Source: Simplicispira lacusdiani (GTDB lineage Bacteria; Pseudomonadota; Gammaproteobacteria; Burkholderiales; Burkholderiaceae_C). From it: DNA of 64,000 nt. The stretch lies in the NCBI RefSeq assembly GCF_003604195.1, contig NZ_QXGR01000004.1:186001-250000 (forward strand), given 5' to 3'. Of this stretch, positions 52,583 to 61,903 are shown one piece after another (the stretch's first letter is position 1; each line of letters begins with the position of its first letter). The position numbers and the translations under genes are program-made. The notes under the pieces are model-generated. The model made no database searches. It was not told the DNA's origin and saw nothing but the letters and a program-made list of their open reading frames with translations.

Positions 52583-54394
52583 ATGGCCATGCGTTCCCAC
52601 TATTGCGGTCTCGTGACCGAAGCCCTGCTGGGCCAAACCGTCACCCTGTCTGGCTGGGTGAACCGCCGCCGCGACCATGGCGGCGTGATCTTCATCGACC
52701 TGCGCGACCGCGAAGGCTATGTGCAGGTGGTTTGCGACCCCGACCGCGCCGAGATGTTCAAGACCGCCGAGGGCGTGCGCAATGAGTTCTGCGTGCAGGT
52801 GGTGGGCCTGGTGCGCGCGCGCCCCGAGGGCACGACCAACGACAGCCTCAAGAGCGGCAAGATCGAGGTGCTGTGCCATGAGCTGAACGTGCTCAACCCC
52901 TCCGTCACGCCTCCGTTCCAGATGGACGACGAGAACCTGTCGGAGACCACGCGCCTGACCCACCGCGTGATGGACCTGCGCCGTCCCCACATGCAGCGCA
53001 ACATGATGCTGCGCTACAAGACCGCCATCCAGGTGCGCAACTTCCTCGACAAGGAAGGCTTCATCGACATCGAGACGCCCATGCTGGGCAAGAGCACGCC
53101 CGAAGGCGCGCGCGACTACCTCGTGCCCAGCCGCGTGCACGACGGCCAGTTCTTCGCGCTGCCCCAGTCGCCCCAGCTCTACAAGCAGATGCTGATGGTG
53201 GCCGGCTACGACCGCTACTACCAGATCACCAAGTGCTTCCGCGATGAAGACCTGCGCGCCGACCGCCAGCCCGAGTTCACGCAGATCGACTGCGAAACCT
53301 CGTTCCTGAACGAAGAGGAAATCCGCGCCATCTTCCAGCGCATGATCAAGGAAGTGTTCCAGCAGCAACTGGGCGTGGACCTGGGCGAATTCCCCACCAT
53401 GACCTACCAGGAAGCCGCATTCCGCTTCGGCTCCGACAAGCCCGACCTGCGCGTCAAGCTCGAATTCACCGAGCTGACCGACCTGATGAAGGACGTGGAT
53501 TTCAAGGTCTTCTCCGGCGCCGCCAACATGAAGGGCGGCCGTGTGGTGGCCCTGCGCGTGCCCGGTGGCGCCCGTGAAGACGGCGGCCTGTCGCGTGGCG
53601 AGATCGACGGTTACACCGAGTTCGTGAAGATCTACGGCGCCAAGGGCCTGGCCTACATCAAGGTCAACGAGCAGGCCAAGGGCCGCGACGGTCTGCAGTC
53701 GCCCATCGTCAAGAACATCCACGATGCCGCGCTGGCCGAGGTGCTCAAGCGCACGGGCGCGCAGGACGGCGACCTGCTGTTCTTCGGCGCCGACAAGGAG
53801 AAGGTCGTCAACGACGCCATCGGCGCGCTGCGCATCAAGATCGGCCACAGCGAGTTCGGCAAGAAGAACGGCCTGTTCGAGAACCGCTGGGCGCCGCTGT
53901 GGGTGGTGGACTTCCCCATGTTCGAGCACGACGAGGAAGAAGACCGCTGGACCGCCGTGCACCACCCCTTCACCAGCCCGAAGGACGGCCACGAGGACCT
54001 GATGGACACCGACCCCGGCAAGTGCCTGGCTAAGGCCTACGACATGGTGCTCAACGGCTGGGAGCTGGGCGGCGGTTCGGTGCGTATCCACCGCGCCGAC
54101 GTGCAGAGCAAGGTGTTCACCGCGCTCAAGATCACGCCCGAGGATGCCCAGGCCAAGTTCGGCTACCTGCTCGACGCCCTGCAGTACGGCGCGCCCCCGC
54201 ACGGCGGCCTGGCGTTCGGCCTCGATCGCCTCATCACGCTGATGACGGGCGCCGAGTCGATCCGCGACGTGATCGCCTTCCCCAAGACCCAGCGCGCCCA
54301 GGACCTGCTCACCCAGGCCCCGTCGCCCGTGGACGAGAAGCAACTGCGCGAACTGCACATCCGCTTGCGCAACCCCGACGCGGCCAAGGCCTGA
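52583..54394 (+). CDS. aspS: Aspartyl-tRNA synthetase
   Basis: AspRS charges tRNA-Asp. The 603-residue protein is the bacterial class IIb type: N-terminal anticodon-binding OB fold ([20 protein letters not shown]), catalytic core with [20 protein letters not shown] and motif 2 [18 protein letters not shown], a GAD insertion domain, and motif 3 [14 protein letters not shown] chose the ATG at 52583, which has GGAAG 7 bases upstream, over the ATG at 52553. It may be a non-discriminating enzyme if no asparaginyl-tRNA synthetase is encoded; the window cannot tell. Confidence 0.97.
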   Translation: MAMRSHYCGLVTEALLGQTVTLSGWVNRRRDHGGVIFIDLRDREGYVQVVCDPDRAEMFKTAEGVRNEFCVQVVGLVRARPEGTTNDSLKSGKIEVLCHELNVLNPSVTPPFQMDDENLSETTRLTHRVMDLRRPHMQRNMMLRYKTAIQVRNFLDKEGFIDIETPMLGKSTPEGARDYLVPSRVHDGQFFALPQSPQLYKQMLMVAGYDRYYQITKCFRDEDLRADRQPEFTQIDCETSFLNEEEIRAIFQRMIKEVFQQQLGVDLGEFPTMTYQEAAFRFGSDKPDLRVKLEFTELTDLMKDVDFKVFSGAANMKGGRVVALRVPGGAREDGGLSRGEIDGYTEFVKIYGAKGLAYIKVNEQAKGRDGLQSPIVKNIHDAALAEVLKRTGAQDGDLLFFGADKEKVVNDAIGALRIKIGHSEFGKKNGLFENRWAPLWVVDFPMFEHDEEEDRWTAVHHPFTSPKDGHEDLMDTDPGKCLAKAYDMVLNGWELGGGSVRIHRADVQSKVFTALKITPEDAQAKFGYLLDALQYGAPPHGGLAFGLDRLITLMTGAESIRDVIAFPKTQRAQDLLTQAPSPVDEKQLRELHIRLRNPDAAKA

Positions 54395-54417
54395 GGCCAG
54401 GCCTTGGGGCAGAATCA

Positions 54418-54443
54418 GGGGCGCCTTCGGGCGCCCTTTTTTT
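54418..54443 (+). terminator. Rho-independent terminator after aspS
   Basis: GGGCGCC and GGCGCCC pair around a TTCG tetraloop, followed by seven T, 24 bases after the aspS stop codon. Confidence 0.93.
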
Positions 54444-54473
54444 GTGGCGCATGCGCCGCTTGACCGACCGAGG

Positions 54474-55307
54474 ATGAACGTGGCCCGACATTGCCTGAAA
54501 ACCTCTTGCGTGGCACTGCTGGCAGTGCTGGCGCTGGCCGCCTGCGGCGAGAAGAAAACCGAGCTGGGCCAGGGCGGTTCGGTGGTCACCGGCTCGGCCG
54601 GGCCGCAGGGCGCGCAGAACGCGGCCCGCGAGCTGGTGCGCTGCGATGCGCCCGTGGCCACGCTGGCCCTGGCCGAGAACCCCAACGGCTATGTGATGGG
54701 CGGCGGCTACCAGCTGCCGGCCTCGCCCGTGCCCCTGGTCAAGCTGCTGGCGCAACAGAGCGGGTGCTTCCGCGTGGTGGACCGCGCCGCCGGCCTGCGC
54801 GGCACGCTGCAGGAGCAGGAACTGCGCGAATCGGGCGTGCTGCGCAAGAACACCACCGTGGCCAAGGGCAAGGGCTACGAGGCGCAGTACACGCTGACGC
54901 CCAGCCTCACCTTCAGCGAGCAGGATGCCGGGCGCGGGCTGGCGGGCATCATGGCCATGACCCCGGTGCTGCGCGACATGGCGGGCCTGATCGGGCTGGC
55001 CGAACAGGTCAAGCTCAAGGAGGCGCAGACCGCGCTGCTGCTGTCCGACAACGAAACCACCGAGCAGGTGGCGGCGGCCACGGGTGCCGCGCGCACCACC
55101 GACCTGGGCGTGGCGGGCATTGCGTTCGGCAAGCTCGGCGGTGGCGCCGGAGCGGGCTGGAGCAATACCAACGAAGGCAAGGTGATCGCGGCGGCCTTCC
55201 TCGACGCGCACAACCAGCTCGTGGTGCAGGTGCGGGCGCTGCAGGCCAAGGAGCTGCCGCCCGAAGTGCCCGTGCGCGCCAGCGCGCCGAAGGCCCGTGG
55301 CGGCTGA
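54474..55307 (+). CDS. Outer-membrane-type lipoprotein, CsgG/HfaB-like
   Basis: This 277-residue protein has a lipoprotein signal (KTSCVALLAVLALAAC) with the modified cysteine at residue 24. The mature part (VRCDAPVATLALAENPNG, LVKLLAQQSGCFRVVDRAAG and a long ordered region) resembles the CsgG/HfaB family of periplasmic and outer-membrane secretion lipoproteins, but no curli or holdfast genes are nearby, so the role is open. It is separated from aspS by a strong terminator, and its stop overlaps the nudB GTG start by 11 bases. Confidence 0.6.
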   Translation: MNVARHCLKTSCVALLAVLALAACGEKKTELGQGGSVVTGSAGPQGAQNAARELVRCDAPVATLALAENPNGYVMGGGYQLPASPVPLVKLLAQQSGCFRVVDRAAGLRGTLQEQELRESGVLRKNTTVAKGKGYEAQYTLTPSLTFSEQDAGRGLAGIMAMTPVLRDMAGLIGLAEQVKLKEAQTALLLSDNETTEQVAAATGAARTTDLGVAGIAFGKLGGGAGAGWSNTNEGKVIAAAFLDAHNQLVVQVRALQAKELPPEVPVRASAPKARGG

Positions 55308-55788
55308 TCCGGGCGGGGCGCCGCCGCCGCCGCGTGCGTACAAGATCCCCGAGTCGGTGCTGGTGGTGATCCACACCGCCGCGCTCGACGTGCTGCTGAT
55401 CCGGCGTGCCGACGCGCCGGAGTTCTGGCAGTCCGTCACCGGCAGCAAGGATGCGCCAGAGGAGGACTTCCGCGCCACCGCCGTGCGCGAGGTGCGCGAG
55501 GAGACCGGCATCGACGCCCTGGCGCCCGGCTGCGTCCTGCGCGACTGGCATCTGGAGAACGTCTACGGCATCTACCCGCAGTGGCTGCACCGCTATGCGC
55601 CCGGCGTGTGCGAGAACACCGAGCACCTGTTCAGCCTGGAGGTGCCGGCCGGCACGCCGGTGGTGCTCAACCCGCGCGAGCATGTGGACTGGCGCTGGCT
55701 GCCCTGGCGCGCGGCGGCCGACGCCTGCTACTCGCCCTCCAACGCCGAGGCCTGCCTGCTGCTGCCGCGCTTCATGGGGATGGGGTAG
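55297..55788 (+). CDS. nudB: Dihydroneopterin triphosphate diphosphatase NudB
   Basis: NudB removes pyrophosphate from dihydroneopterin triphosphate, the product of FolE, in folate synthesis. The 163-residue protein has the Nudix box GSKDAPEEDFRATAVREVRE followed by ETGI (about 49-72) and the NudB-type start YKIPESVLVVIHTAALDVLL. Translation starts at the GTG at 55297, inside the end of the lipoprotein gene. folE itself lies 2.1 kb downstream. Confidence 0.85.
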   Translation: MAADPGGAPPPPRAYKIPESVLVVIHTAALDVLLIRRADAPEFWQSVTGSKDAPEEDFRATAVREVREETGIDALAPGCVLRDWHLENVYGIYPQWLHRYAPGVCENTEHLFSLEVPAGTPVVLNPREHVDWRWLPWRAAADACYSPSNAEACLLLPRFMGMG

Positions 55789-55838
55789 GCGCACGGCGGG
55801 TTCTTCCGCGCCATCGCCGGGTGCGCGAAAATGTTTCC

Positions 55839-56576
55839 ATGGACAAAGACGACATCCTGCGCGTGGCGACCTACAACATCCACAAGGGCGTGCAGGGCAT
55901 CGGCCCGGCGCGGCGGCTGGAGATCCACAACCTGGGCTTGGCCGTGGAGCAGTTCGATGCCGACATCGTCTGCCTGCAGGAGGTGCGCAAGCTGCACCGC
56001 CGCGAGGCCGCCTATTTCCCGCGCTGGCCCGAACTGCCCCAGGCCGATTACCTGGCGCCCGAGGGCTACGCGGCCGTCTACCGCACCAACGCCATCACCC
56101 GCCATGGCGAGCACGGCAACGCGCTGCTCACGCGTTGGCCCGTGATCGGCCACCAGCACGAGGACATGTCGGACCACCGCTTCGAGCAGCGCGGCCTGCT
56201 GCACGTCGAGGTGGACGTGCATGGCCGCCGCATCCATGCCATCGTGGTGCATCTCGGGCTGATTCCCGGCAGCCGCGTGCGCCAGGTCGAGCAGCTCCAG
56301 CGCTTCATCGAGCGCGAGGTGCCTGAGGGCGCGCCACTGGTCGTGGCGGGCGATTTCAACGACTGGGGCCCCCAGATCAAGCGCACGCTGATGGGCTACG
56401 GCCTGCATGAATTCGAGGAGGCGCGCGCCTTCACCTACCCGGCGCGCCTGCCGCTGGCGCAGCTCGACCACATCTACGCGCGCGGCCTCACGCCGCTGGG
56501 GTTGCATGTGCCGCGCGGCCGCGCCTGGTGGCGCATGTCCGACCACCTGCCGCTGATCGCAGAGTTCAAGTTCTGA
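55839..56576 (+). CDS. Endonuclease/exonuclease/phosphatase family protein
   Basis: A 245-residue member of the EEP hydrolase superfamily. The metal-site motifs are present: RVATYNIHKGVQG (Asn), VCLQEVRKLH (Glu), VVAGDFNDW (Asp, Asn) and MSDHLPLIAEF (Asp-His). There is no signal peptide. In Burkholderiales this gene precedes clsB, and the pair may act on phospholipid-related substrates, but its substrate is unknown. It ends one base before the clsB start. Confidence 0.88.
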   Translation: MDKDDILRVATYNIHKGVQGIGPARRLEIHNLGLAVEQFDADIVCLQEVRKLHRREAAYFPRWPELPQADYLAPEGYAAVYRTNAITRHGEHGNALLTRWPVIGHQHEDMSDHRFEQRGLLHVEVDVHGRRIHAIVVHLGLIPGSRVRQVEQLQRFIEREVPEGAPLVVAGDFNDWGPQIKRTLMGYGLHEFEEARAFTYPARLPLAQLDHIYARGLTPLGLHVPRGRAWWRMSDHLPLIAEFKF

Positions 56577-56577
56577 G

Positions 56578-57795
56578 ATGGCGCAGGAGATCGACTACGC
56601 CCACGACCACCAGGTGCGCCTGCTGCAGGGCGCGCGGGAGCTTTTTCCGGCATTGATCGCCGCCATGGACGCGGCGCGGTCCGACATCCAGTTCGAAACC
56701 TATATTTTTGACTTCACGGGCGAAGGCGCCAGCGTGGCCGAGGCGCTGATGCGCGCGGCGCGGCGCGGCGTGCACACGCACCTGGTGGTCGATGGCGTGG
56801 GCACCGGGCGCCTGCCGCAGGACTGGGCGGATCGCCTGCGCGCCGCGGGCGTGCAGTTCCGCGTGTACTCGCCGCTTGGGCCGCTGGGCCTGCTGCTGCC
56901 GCACCGCTGGCGCCGCCTGCACCGCAAGCTGTGCGTGGTCGATGGACGGCTGCTGTTCTGCGGCGGCATCAATGTGCTGGACGATTACCACGACCCCAAC
57001 CACGGCCGGCTGACCGCGCCGCGCTTTGATTTCGCCGTCGAGGCCACGGGCAGCCTGGTGGATGTGGCCAGCGACGCCATGGAGCAGCTCTGGTGGCGCA
57101 TGCAGGCCGTGCGCGACGCCAGCCAGCGCCGCCTGCCCGAGGCGATCGAGGCGCTGCGCGCGGCCAGCGCCGCCAGCCATGCCGCCAAGCAGGACGCGGC
57201 CCGCCCCGGCATGCGCGCCGCGCTGCTGCTGCGCGACAACGTGCGCCACCGCAGCCGCATCGAGAAGGCCTACCGCCGTGCTATCGGCGCCGCGCGCGAG
57301 GAGGTCATCATCGCCAACGCCTACTTCCTGCCCGGCGGCAAGCTGCGCCGCGCGCTGGTGCTGGCCGCGCGCCGGGGCGTGCGCGTGCGCCTGCTGCTGC
57401 AGGGGCGCTACGAATACTTCATGCAGTACCACGCGGCGCGGCCGGTGTATGGCGCGCTGCTGGCCGCCGGGGTCGAGATCCACGAGTACGAGCCCAGCTT
57501 CCTGCACGCCAAGGTGGCGGTGATCGACGCGCGGGGCGCCCGGCCCTGGGCCACGGTGGGTTCGTCCAACCTCGACCCGCTGAGCCTTCTGCTGGCGCGC
57601 GAGGCCAACGTGGTGGTGGAGGATGCGGATTTCGCCATCGATCTGCGCAACCGCCTGGACCACGCCATGCGGCACGAGGGCCGCAGCCTGGACCCGGCGC
57701 GCTATGCGGGCCGTTCCTGGCGCGCGCGGGCGCTCGACCGCATGGCCTTCATGCTGATGCGGCTGGCGCTCTGGCTCACGGGCAATCGTTACTGA
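56578..57795 (+). CDS. clsB: Cardiolipin synthase ClsB
   Basis: ClsB makes cardiolipin by phosphatidyl transfer. The 405-residue phospholipase-D-type protein has two HKD motifs: HRKLCVVDG (His115, Lys117, Asp122) and HAKVAVIDARG (His310, Lys312, Asp317). It lacks the two N-terminal membrane segments of ClsA, matching ClsB; a C-terminal hydrophobic stretch (ALDRMAFMLMRLALWLTG) could contact the membrane. It is one base downstream of the EEP gene. Confidence 0.88.
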   Translation: MAQEIDYAHDHQVRLLQGARELFPALIAAMDAARSDIQFETYIFDFTGEGASVAEALMRAARRGVHTHLVVDGVGTGRLPQDWADRLRAAGVQFRVYSPLGPLGLLLPHRWRRLHRKLCVVDGRLLFCGGINVLDDYHDPNHGRLTAPRFDFAVEATGSLVDVASDAMEQLWWRMQAVRDASQRRLPEAIEALRAASAASHAAKQDAARPGMRAALLLRDNVRHRSRIEKAYRRAIGAAREEVIIANAYFLPGGKLRRALVLAARRGVRVRLLLQGRYEYFMQYHAARPVYGALLAAGVEIHEYEPSFLHAKVAVIDARGARPWATVGSSNLDPLSLLLAREANVVVEDADFAIDLRNRLDHAMRHEGRSLDPARYAGRSWRARALDRMAFMLMRLALWLTGNRY

Positions 57796-57802
57796 GGCGA
57801 CA

Positions 57803-57861
57803 TTTTGCTATATGTTTGATAGCTGCTTGCGCTTGCCATGCATGCCCTGGAGGCCAAAAAA
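57803..57861 (+). repeat. Two-hairpin dispersed repeat, copy 11
   Basis: Left stem GCTAT / ATAGC (loop ATGTTTG), a weaker second stem, and the canonical right end CTGGAGGCCAAAAAA. It fills the gap between clsB and folE, 43 bases before the folE start codon. Confidence 0.86.
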
Positions 57862-57903
57862 CCTTGCGATACAGGGGCGGGCAATCGCTGGTACCATCCG
57901 GCC

Positions 57904-58629
57904 ATGACCCAACAAACCGGCTCCGACATGACCCCTGCGCCCGTGGACGAAGGCGTTCCCGTCTCCGTGAAGATCCGTGAGCGCATCGTCGCCGCGCGCA
58001 AGCGCTTCAACGCCAACGACAACATCGCCGAGTTCATTAAGCCCGGCGAGCTCGAAGGCCTGCTGGACGAGGTCGAGGCCAAGATGCAGGGCGTGCTCGA
58101 CAGCCTGGTGATCGACACCGAGGGCGACCATAACACCCACAGCACCGCGCGCCGCGTGGCCAAGATGTACCTCAACGAGGTGTTCAAGGGCCGCTATGCC
58201 GAGCAGCCGCCGATCACCGAATTCCCCAACGCCGAGCACCTCAACGAACTCATGATCGTCGGGCCGCTGACGGTGCGCAGCGCCTGCAGCCACCACTTCT
58301 GCCCCGTCATCGGCAAGATCTGGATCGGCATCATGCCCAACGAGCACACCAACGTGATCGGCCTGTCCAAGTACGCGCGCCTGGTCGACTGGATCATGGG
58401 CCGTCCGCAGATCCAGGAAGAGGCCGTGGTGCAGCTTGCCGACCTCATCATGGAGAACACCCAGCCCGACGGCCTGGCCGTGGTCATGGAGGCCAGCCAC
58501 TTCTGCATGTCCTGGCGCGGCGTGCGCGAGATGGACAGCAAGATGATCAACTCCGTGATGCGCGGCGTGTTCCTCAAGGACAGCGCCCTGCGCCGCGAAT
58601 TCCTCTCCCTCATCCCCGGAAAGAACTGA
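57904..58629 (+). CDS. folE: GTP cyclohydrolase I
   Basis: FolE converts GTP to dihydroneopterin triphosphate, the first step of folate synthesis. The 241-residue protein has the zinc ligands Cys128 and His131 (in SACSHHFCPVIG) and Cys201 (in EASHFCMSWRG), and the family motifs MIVGPLTVRS and GLSKYARLVDWI. The start ATG at 57904 follows a repeat-containing leader. The BLUF gene starts 2 bases after the stop. Confidence 0.96.
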   Translation: MTQQTGSDMTPAPVDEGVPVSVKIRERIVAARKRFNANDNIAEFIKPGELEGLLDEVEAKMQGVLDSLVIDTEGDHNTHSTARRVAKMYLNEVFKGRYAEQPPITEFPNAEHLNELMIVGPLTVRSACSHHFCPVIGKIWIGIMPNEHTNVIGLSKYARLVDWIMGRPQIQEEAVVQLADLIMENTQPDGLAVVMEASHFCMSWRGVREMDSKMINSVMRGVFLKDSALRREFLSLIPGKN

Positions 58630-58631
58630 CC

Positions 58632-59054
58632 ATGTTGGTACGCCTGCTCTATGCCAGCCGCGCGGTGGACACCACGCCCGCCGCCATCGAAGCCATCCTG
58701 TCGCAGTCGCGCCAGCACAACCCCGTGTGCGGCATCACGGGCGTGCTGTGCTACGGCGGCGGGGTCTTTCTGCAGGCCATCGAGGGCGGGCGCTCGGCCG
58801 TGAGCGAGCTCTACGGCCACATCCAGCGCGACCCGCGCCACAAGGATGTGGAGCTGCTGCACTTCGAGGAAATCTCCGAGCGGCGCTTCGGCGGCTGGAC
58901 CATGGGCCAGGTCAACCTCAACAAGATCAACCACTCCATCCTGCTCAAGTACTCCGAGAAGCCCGAGCTCGACCCGTATGCCGTGTCGGGCAAGGTGTCG
59001 TTCGCGCTGCTCGAAGAGCTCATGGCCACCGCCTCCATCATCGGCCGCGTGTAA
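58632..59054 (+). CDS. BLUF domain blue-light sensor
   Basis: A 140-residue single-domain BLUF protein that would bind FAD and sense blue light. Signature residues are present: Tyr7 in LLYASRA, Asn30 in RQHNPVCGITG, Gln48 in GVFLQAIEG, and Trp89/Met91 in GWTMG, the Tyr-Gln-Met/Trp set used in the photocycle. There is no output domain, so it must signal through a partner. It is 2 bases after folE, which strongly suggests co-expression. A terminator follows. Confidence 0.92.
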   Translation: MLVRLLYASRAVDTTPAAIEAILSQSRQHNPVCGITGVLCYGGGVFLQAIEGGRSAVSELYGHIQRDPRHKDVELLHFEEISERRFGGWTMGQVNLNKINHSILLKYSEKPELDPYAVSGKVSFALLEELMATASIIGRV

Positions 59055-59072
59055 CGCGCGCCAGCCAGCCAC

Positions 59073-59097
59073 AAGGGCGCCGCCACGGCGCCCTTTT
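59073..59097 (+). terminator. Rho-independent terminator after the BLUF gene
   Basis: AAGGGCGCC/GGCGCCCTT stem with a 5-base loop and TTTT, 18 bases after the BLUF stop codon. It ends the folE-BLUF unit. Confidence 0.85.
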
Positions 59098-59108
59098 CCT
59101 TTCCGCTC

Positions 59109-59990
59109 ATGTCCCTCAACGCCTTCGCGCTCATCATCCTGGCCGGGCTGATCCATGCCGTGTGGAACATCGCCGCCAAGAAGGCCGGGGGCGACTCGCG
59201 CTTCGCCTTCTTCACCTCGGTGCTGATGATGCTGTTCTGGGCGCCGCTGGGCTGGTGGCTGGGGCGCGAGGCCGTGCCGCTGTGGGGCGCGATGGAGTGG
59301 GGCTTCGTCGTGGCCAGCGGCCTGCTGCACGTGGTGTACTACGTCACGCTGCTGCGCGGCTACCGCAAGGCCGACCTCACCGTGGTCTACCCGCTGGCGC
59401 GCGGCACGGGGCCGCTGCTGTCCTCGCTGGTGGCCATCACGCTGCTGGGCGAGCGCATCTCGGCGCTGGGCGCGCTAGGCATCGCGGGCGTGGTGGGGGG
59501 CGTGTTCCTCATCGCGGGCGGGCCGGCCCTGCTGCGCGCCGCGCACGACCCGGCGGCGCGGGCGCGGGTGCACAAAGGCATCGCCTACGGCGTGCTCACC
59601 GGCGCCTTCATCGCCAGCTACACGGTGGTCGATGGCTATGCCGTCAAGGTGCTGCTGATGTCGCCCATCCTCATCGACTACATGGGCAACTTCGTGCGCG
59701 TGGCGCTGCTGGCGCCGGTGGTGCTGCGCGACCTGCCCACCGCCGCCATGCTCTGGAGCGCGCAGTGGCGCTTCGCGCTGCTGGTGGCCGTGGTCAGCCC
59801 CATCGCCTACGTGCTGGTGCTGTTCGCCATGCGCGAGGCGCCGCTGTCGCACGTGGCGCCCGCGCGCGAGGTCTCCATGCTGTTCGCCGCCCTGATCGGC
59901 GGCCATCTGCTGGGCGAGGGCGACCGCGTGGCGCGCCTGTGCGGTGCGGCGTGTATCGCGCTGGGCGTCACGGCGCTGGCGCTGGGGTAG
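59109..59990 (+). CDS. EamA/DMT-superfamily transporter
   Basis: This 293-residue protein has about ten membrane segments arranged in two EamA repeats of five. The first repeat is seen around ADLTVVYPLARGTGPLLSSL, the second around REAPLSHVAPAREVSMLFAA. Such transporters export amino acids and other metabolites; the substrate is not evident. It starts 11 bases after the terminator of the BLUF gene and leads a row of five loosely spaced genes on the plus strand. Confidence 0.85.
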   Translation: MSLNAFALIILAGLIHAVWNIAAKKAGGDSRFAFFTSVLMMLFWAPLGWWLGREAVPLWGAMEWGFVVASGLLHVVYYVTLLRGYRKADLTVVYPLARGTGPLLSSLVAITLLGERISALGALGIAGVVGGVFLIAGGPALLRAAHDPAARARVHKGIAYGVLTGAFIASYTVVDGYAVKVLLMSPILIDYMGNFVRVALLAPVVLRDLPTAAMLWSAQWRFALLVAVVSPIAYVLVLFAMREAPLSHVAPAREVSMLFAALIGGHLLGEGDRVARLCGAACIALGVTALALG

Positions 59991-59994
59991 CGCC

Positions 59995-60831
59995 ATGGCC
60001 CTGCGCACCGCGCCCCTGCTGTTGGGCGTCGATTTCTCCAGCAGCCCCAGCCGCCGCAAGCCCATCGTGATGGCGCTGGGCGACCGCTCGGGCGCGCGCG
60101 TGCGCCTGCGCTCGCTGGAAGCGTTCGAGACGCTCGATGCCCTGGGCCGCTGGCTCGCCGCGCCGGGCCATTGGGTGGGCGGCTTCGACCTGCCATTCGG
60201 CCTGCCGCGCGAACTGGTGCTGCAGCTCGGCTGGCCGCTGGCGTGGGCTGATTGCATGCGGCACTACCGCCAGCTCACGCGCGCGCAGATCCGCGACACC
60301 TTCGCCGCCTTCTGCGCCGCGCGCCCGGTGGGTGGCAAGTTCGCGCACCGTGCCACCGACGGGCCGGCCGGCTCCAGCCCGAGCATGAAGTGGGTCAACC
60401 CGCCCGTGGCCTACATGCTGCACGCCGGCCTGCCTCTGCTGCTGGATGCCGGCGTGCACCTGCCGGGCCTGCATGCGGGCGATGCGGCCCGCGTGGCGCT
60501 GGAGGCCTACCCCGGCCTGCTGGCGCGCGAGGTGCTGGGCCGGCGCAGCTACAAGAGCGATGAGCGCGCGCAGCAGACGGCCGAGCGCCTGATTGCGCGC
60601 AAGGACCTCGTCACCGCGCTGGAACTCGGCCAGACGCGCCTGGGCCTGCGCCTGCAGCTCAGCCATGCGCAGCGCGACACGCTGGTGGACGATGCGCGGG
60701 GTGACCGGCTCGACGCCGTGCTGTGCCTGTTGCAGGCGGCCTGGGCCGCTGCGCGCCATGCGGAGGGCGATGCGCTCTACGGCTTGCCGCGCGCGCTCGA
60801 TCCGCTGGAGGGCTGGATTGTCACGGCTTGA
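59995..60831 (+). CDS. DUF429 family protein
   Basis: This 278-residue protein belongs to DUF429, a predicted nuclease-like fold of unknown function. Conserved parts are LGVDFSSSPS at the N-terminus, GGFDLPFGLPRELV, FEAYPG-like LEAYPGLLAR, and a late DDARGDRLDAVLCLLQAAWA. It follows the EamA gene by 4 bases. Confidence 0.75.
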   Translation: MALRTAPLLLGVDFSSSPSRRKPIVMALGDRSGARVRLRSLEAFETLDALGRWLAAPGHWVGGFDLPFGLPRELVLQLGWPLAWADCMRHYRQLTRAQIRDTFAAFCAARPVGGKFAHRATDGPAGSSPSMKWVNPPVAYMLHAGLPLLLDAGVHLPGLHAGDAARVALEAYPGLLAREVLGRRSYKSDERAQQTAERLIARKDLVTALELGQTRLGLRLQLSHAQRDTLVDDARGDRLDAVLCLLQAAWAAARHAEGDALYGLPRALDPLEGWIVTA

Positions 60832-60913
60832 CACATCTGTGCGGCACGCCGTTCATGCGGGCTTCGCACAATGGCCCAGCCCACTGTCGGGCTGCCTGCC
60901 CCGGAGCCGTGCC

Positions 60914-61903
60914 ATGACCCGTCCCCCGATGACCCAGCCCTGGTGGATCGCGCTTGCCGTGGGCCTGCTGGCGCTGGCCGGGCTGCCGCCCACGGCTGAG
61001 GCCGGGCCGCTGCGCGAGCGCCTGCAACAGCGCGCCGCCGAGCGGGCCGCCGCGCCCGACGACGGGGCCGTGGAGGGGCTGGAGGATGTGCGCCCCGGCC
61101 CCGGCCCCGCCCGCGGCGTGGCGCTGCCGCCTGGCGTGCGCCTGCTGCGCGACGTGGCCTATGGCAGCGACCCGCGCCAGCGCATGGATGTCTACCTGCC
61201 TGCACAGGCCCAGCGGGCGCCGGTGCTGCTGCTGGTGCACGGCGGCGGCTGGCGGCGGGGCGACAAGGCCCATGGCCGGCTGGTGCAAAACAAGGCGGCG
61301 CACTGGCTGGAGCAAGGCGTGGTGCTGGTGTCGGTCAACTACCGCCTGCTGCCCGATGCGCCGCCCGACGTTCAGGCCCGCGACGTGGCCCATGCCCTGG
61401 CCCAGGCGCAGCAGCAGGCGCCGTCGTGGGGGGCGGACTCGCGGCGTTTCGTGCTCATGGGCCATTCGGCGGGCGCGCATCTCGTGGCGCTGGTGGCGGG
61501 CGACGCCGAGCGCCTGCGCGCTGCGGGCGCCCGGCCGGTTCTGGGCACGGTGGTGCTCGACAGCGGCGCCATGGACGTGGTGCAAACCATGCAGGCGCGC
61601 CATGCGCCGTTGTTCGACCAGGCCTTCGGCAGCGACCCGGCCTTCTGGCGCAGTGTCTCGCCGCAGCACCAGCTGCGCGCCGGCGCGGCGCCGCTGCAGG
61701 TGGTGTGCTCCAGCCAGCGGCGCACGCCGTGCGAGCAGGCGCGCGCTTTCGCCCAGCATGCAAAGGCGCTGGGCGTGCGCGTTGAGGTGCTGCCGCAGCA
61801 TCTGTCGCATGGCGAGGTGAACGAGCAGCTCGGCCTGCCCGGCGCCTACACCGGCGCGGTCGACGCCTTCCTGCGCTCGCTGCCGGGCTGGAGCACGCCG
61901 TGA
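60914..61903 (+). CDS. Exported alpha/beta hydrolase (carboxylesterase family)
   Basis: A 329-residue protein with an N-terminal signal or anchor (WWIALAVGLLALAGLPPTAEA) and an alpha/beta-hydrolase domain. HGGGW (109-113) forms the oxyanion hole and GHSAG (Ser185) is the nucleophile elbow; LSHGEVNEQLG near the end may hold the catalytic histidine. It resembles the hormone-sensitive-lipase/BD-FAE group. The next gene overlaps its stop (GTGA). Confidence 0.82.
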   Translation: MTRPPMTQPWWIALAVGLLALAGLPPTAEAGPLRERLQQRAAERAAAPDDGAVEGLEDVRPGPGPARGVALPPGVRLLRDVAYGSDPRQRMDVYLPAQAQRAPVLLLVHGGGWRRGDKAHGRLVQNKAAHWLEQGVVLVSVNYRLLPDAPPDVQARDVAHALAQAQQQAPSWGADSRRFVLMGHSAGAHLVALVAGDAERLRAAGARPVLGTVVLDSGAMDVVQTMQARHAPLFDQAFGSDPAFWRSVSPQHQLRAGAAPLQVVCSSQRRTPCEQARAFAQHAKALGVRVEVLPQHLSHGEVNEQLGLPGAYTGAVDAFLRSLPGWSTP

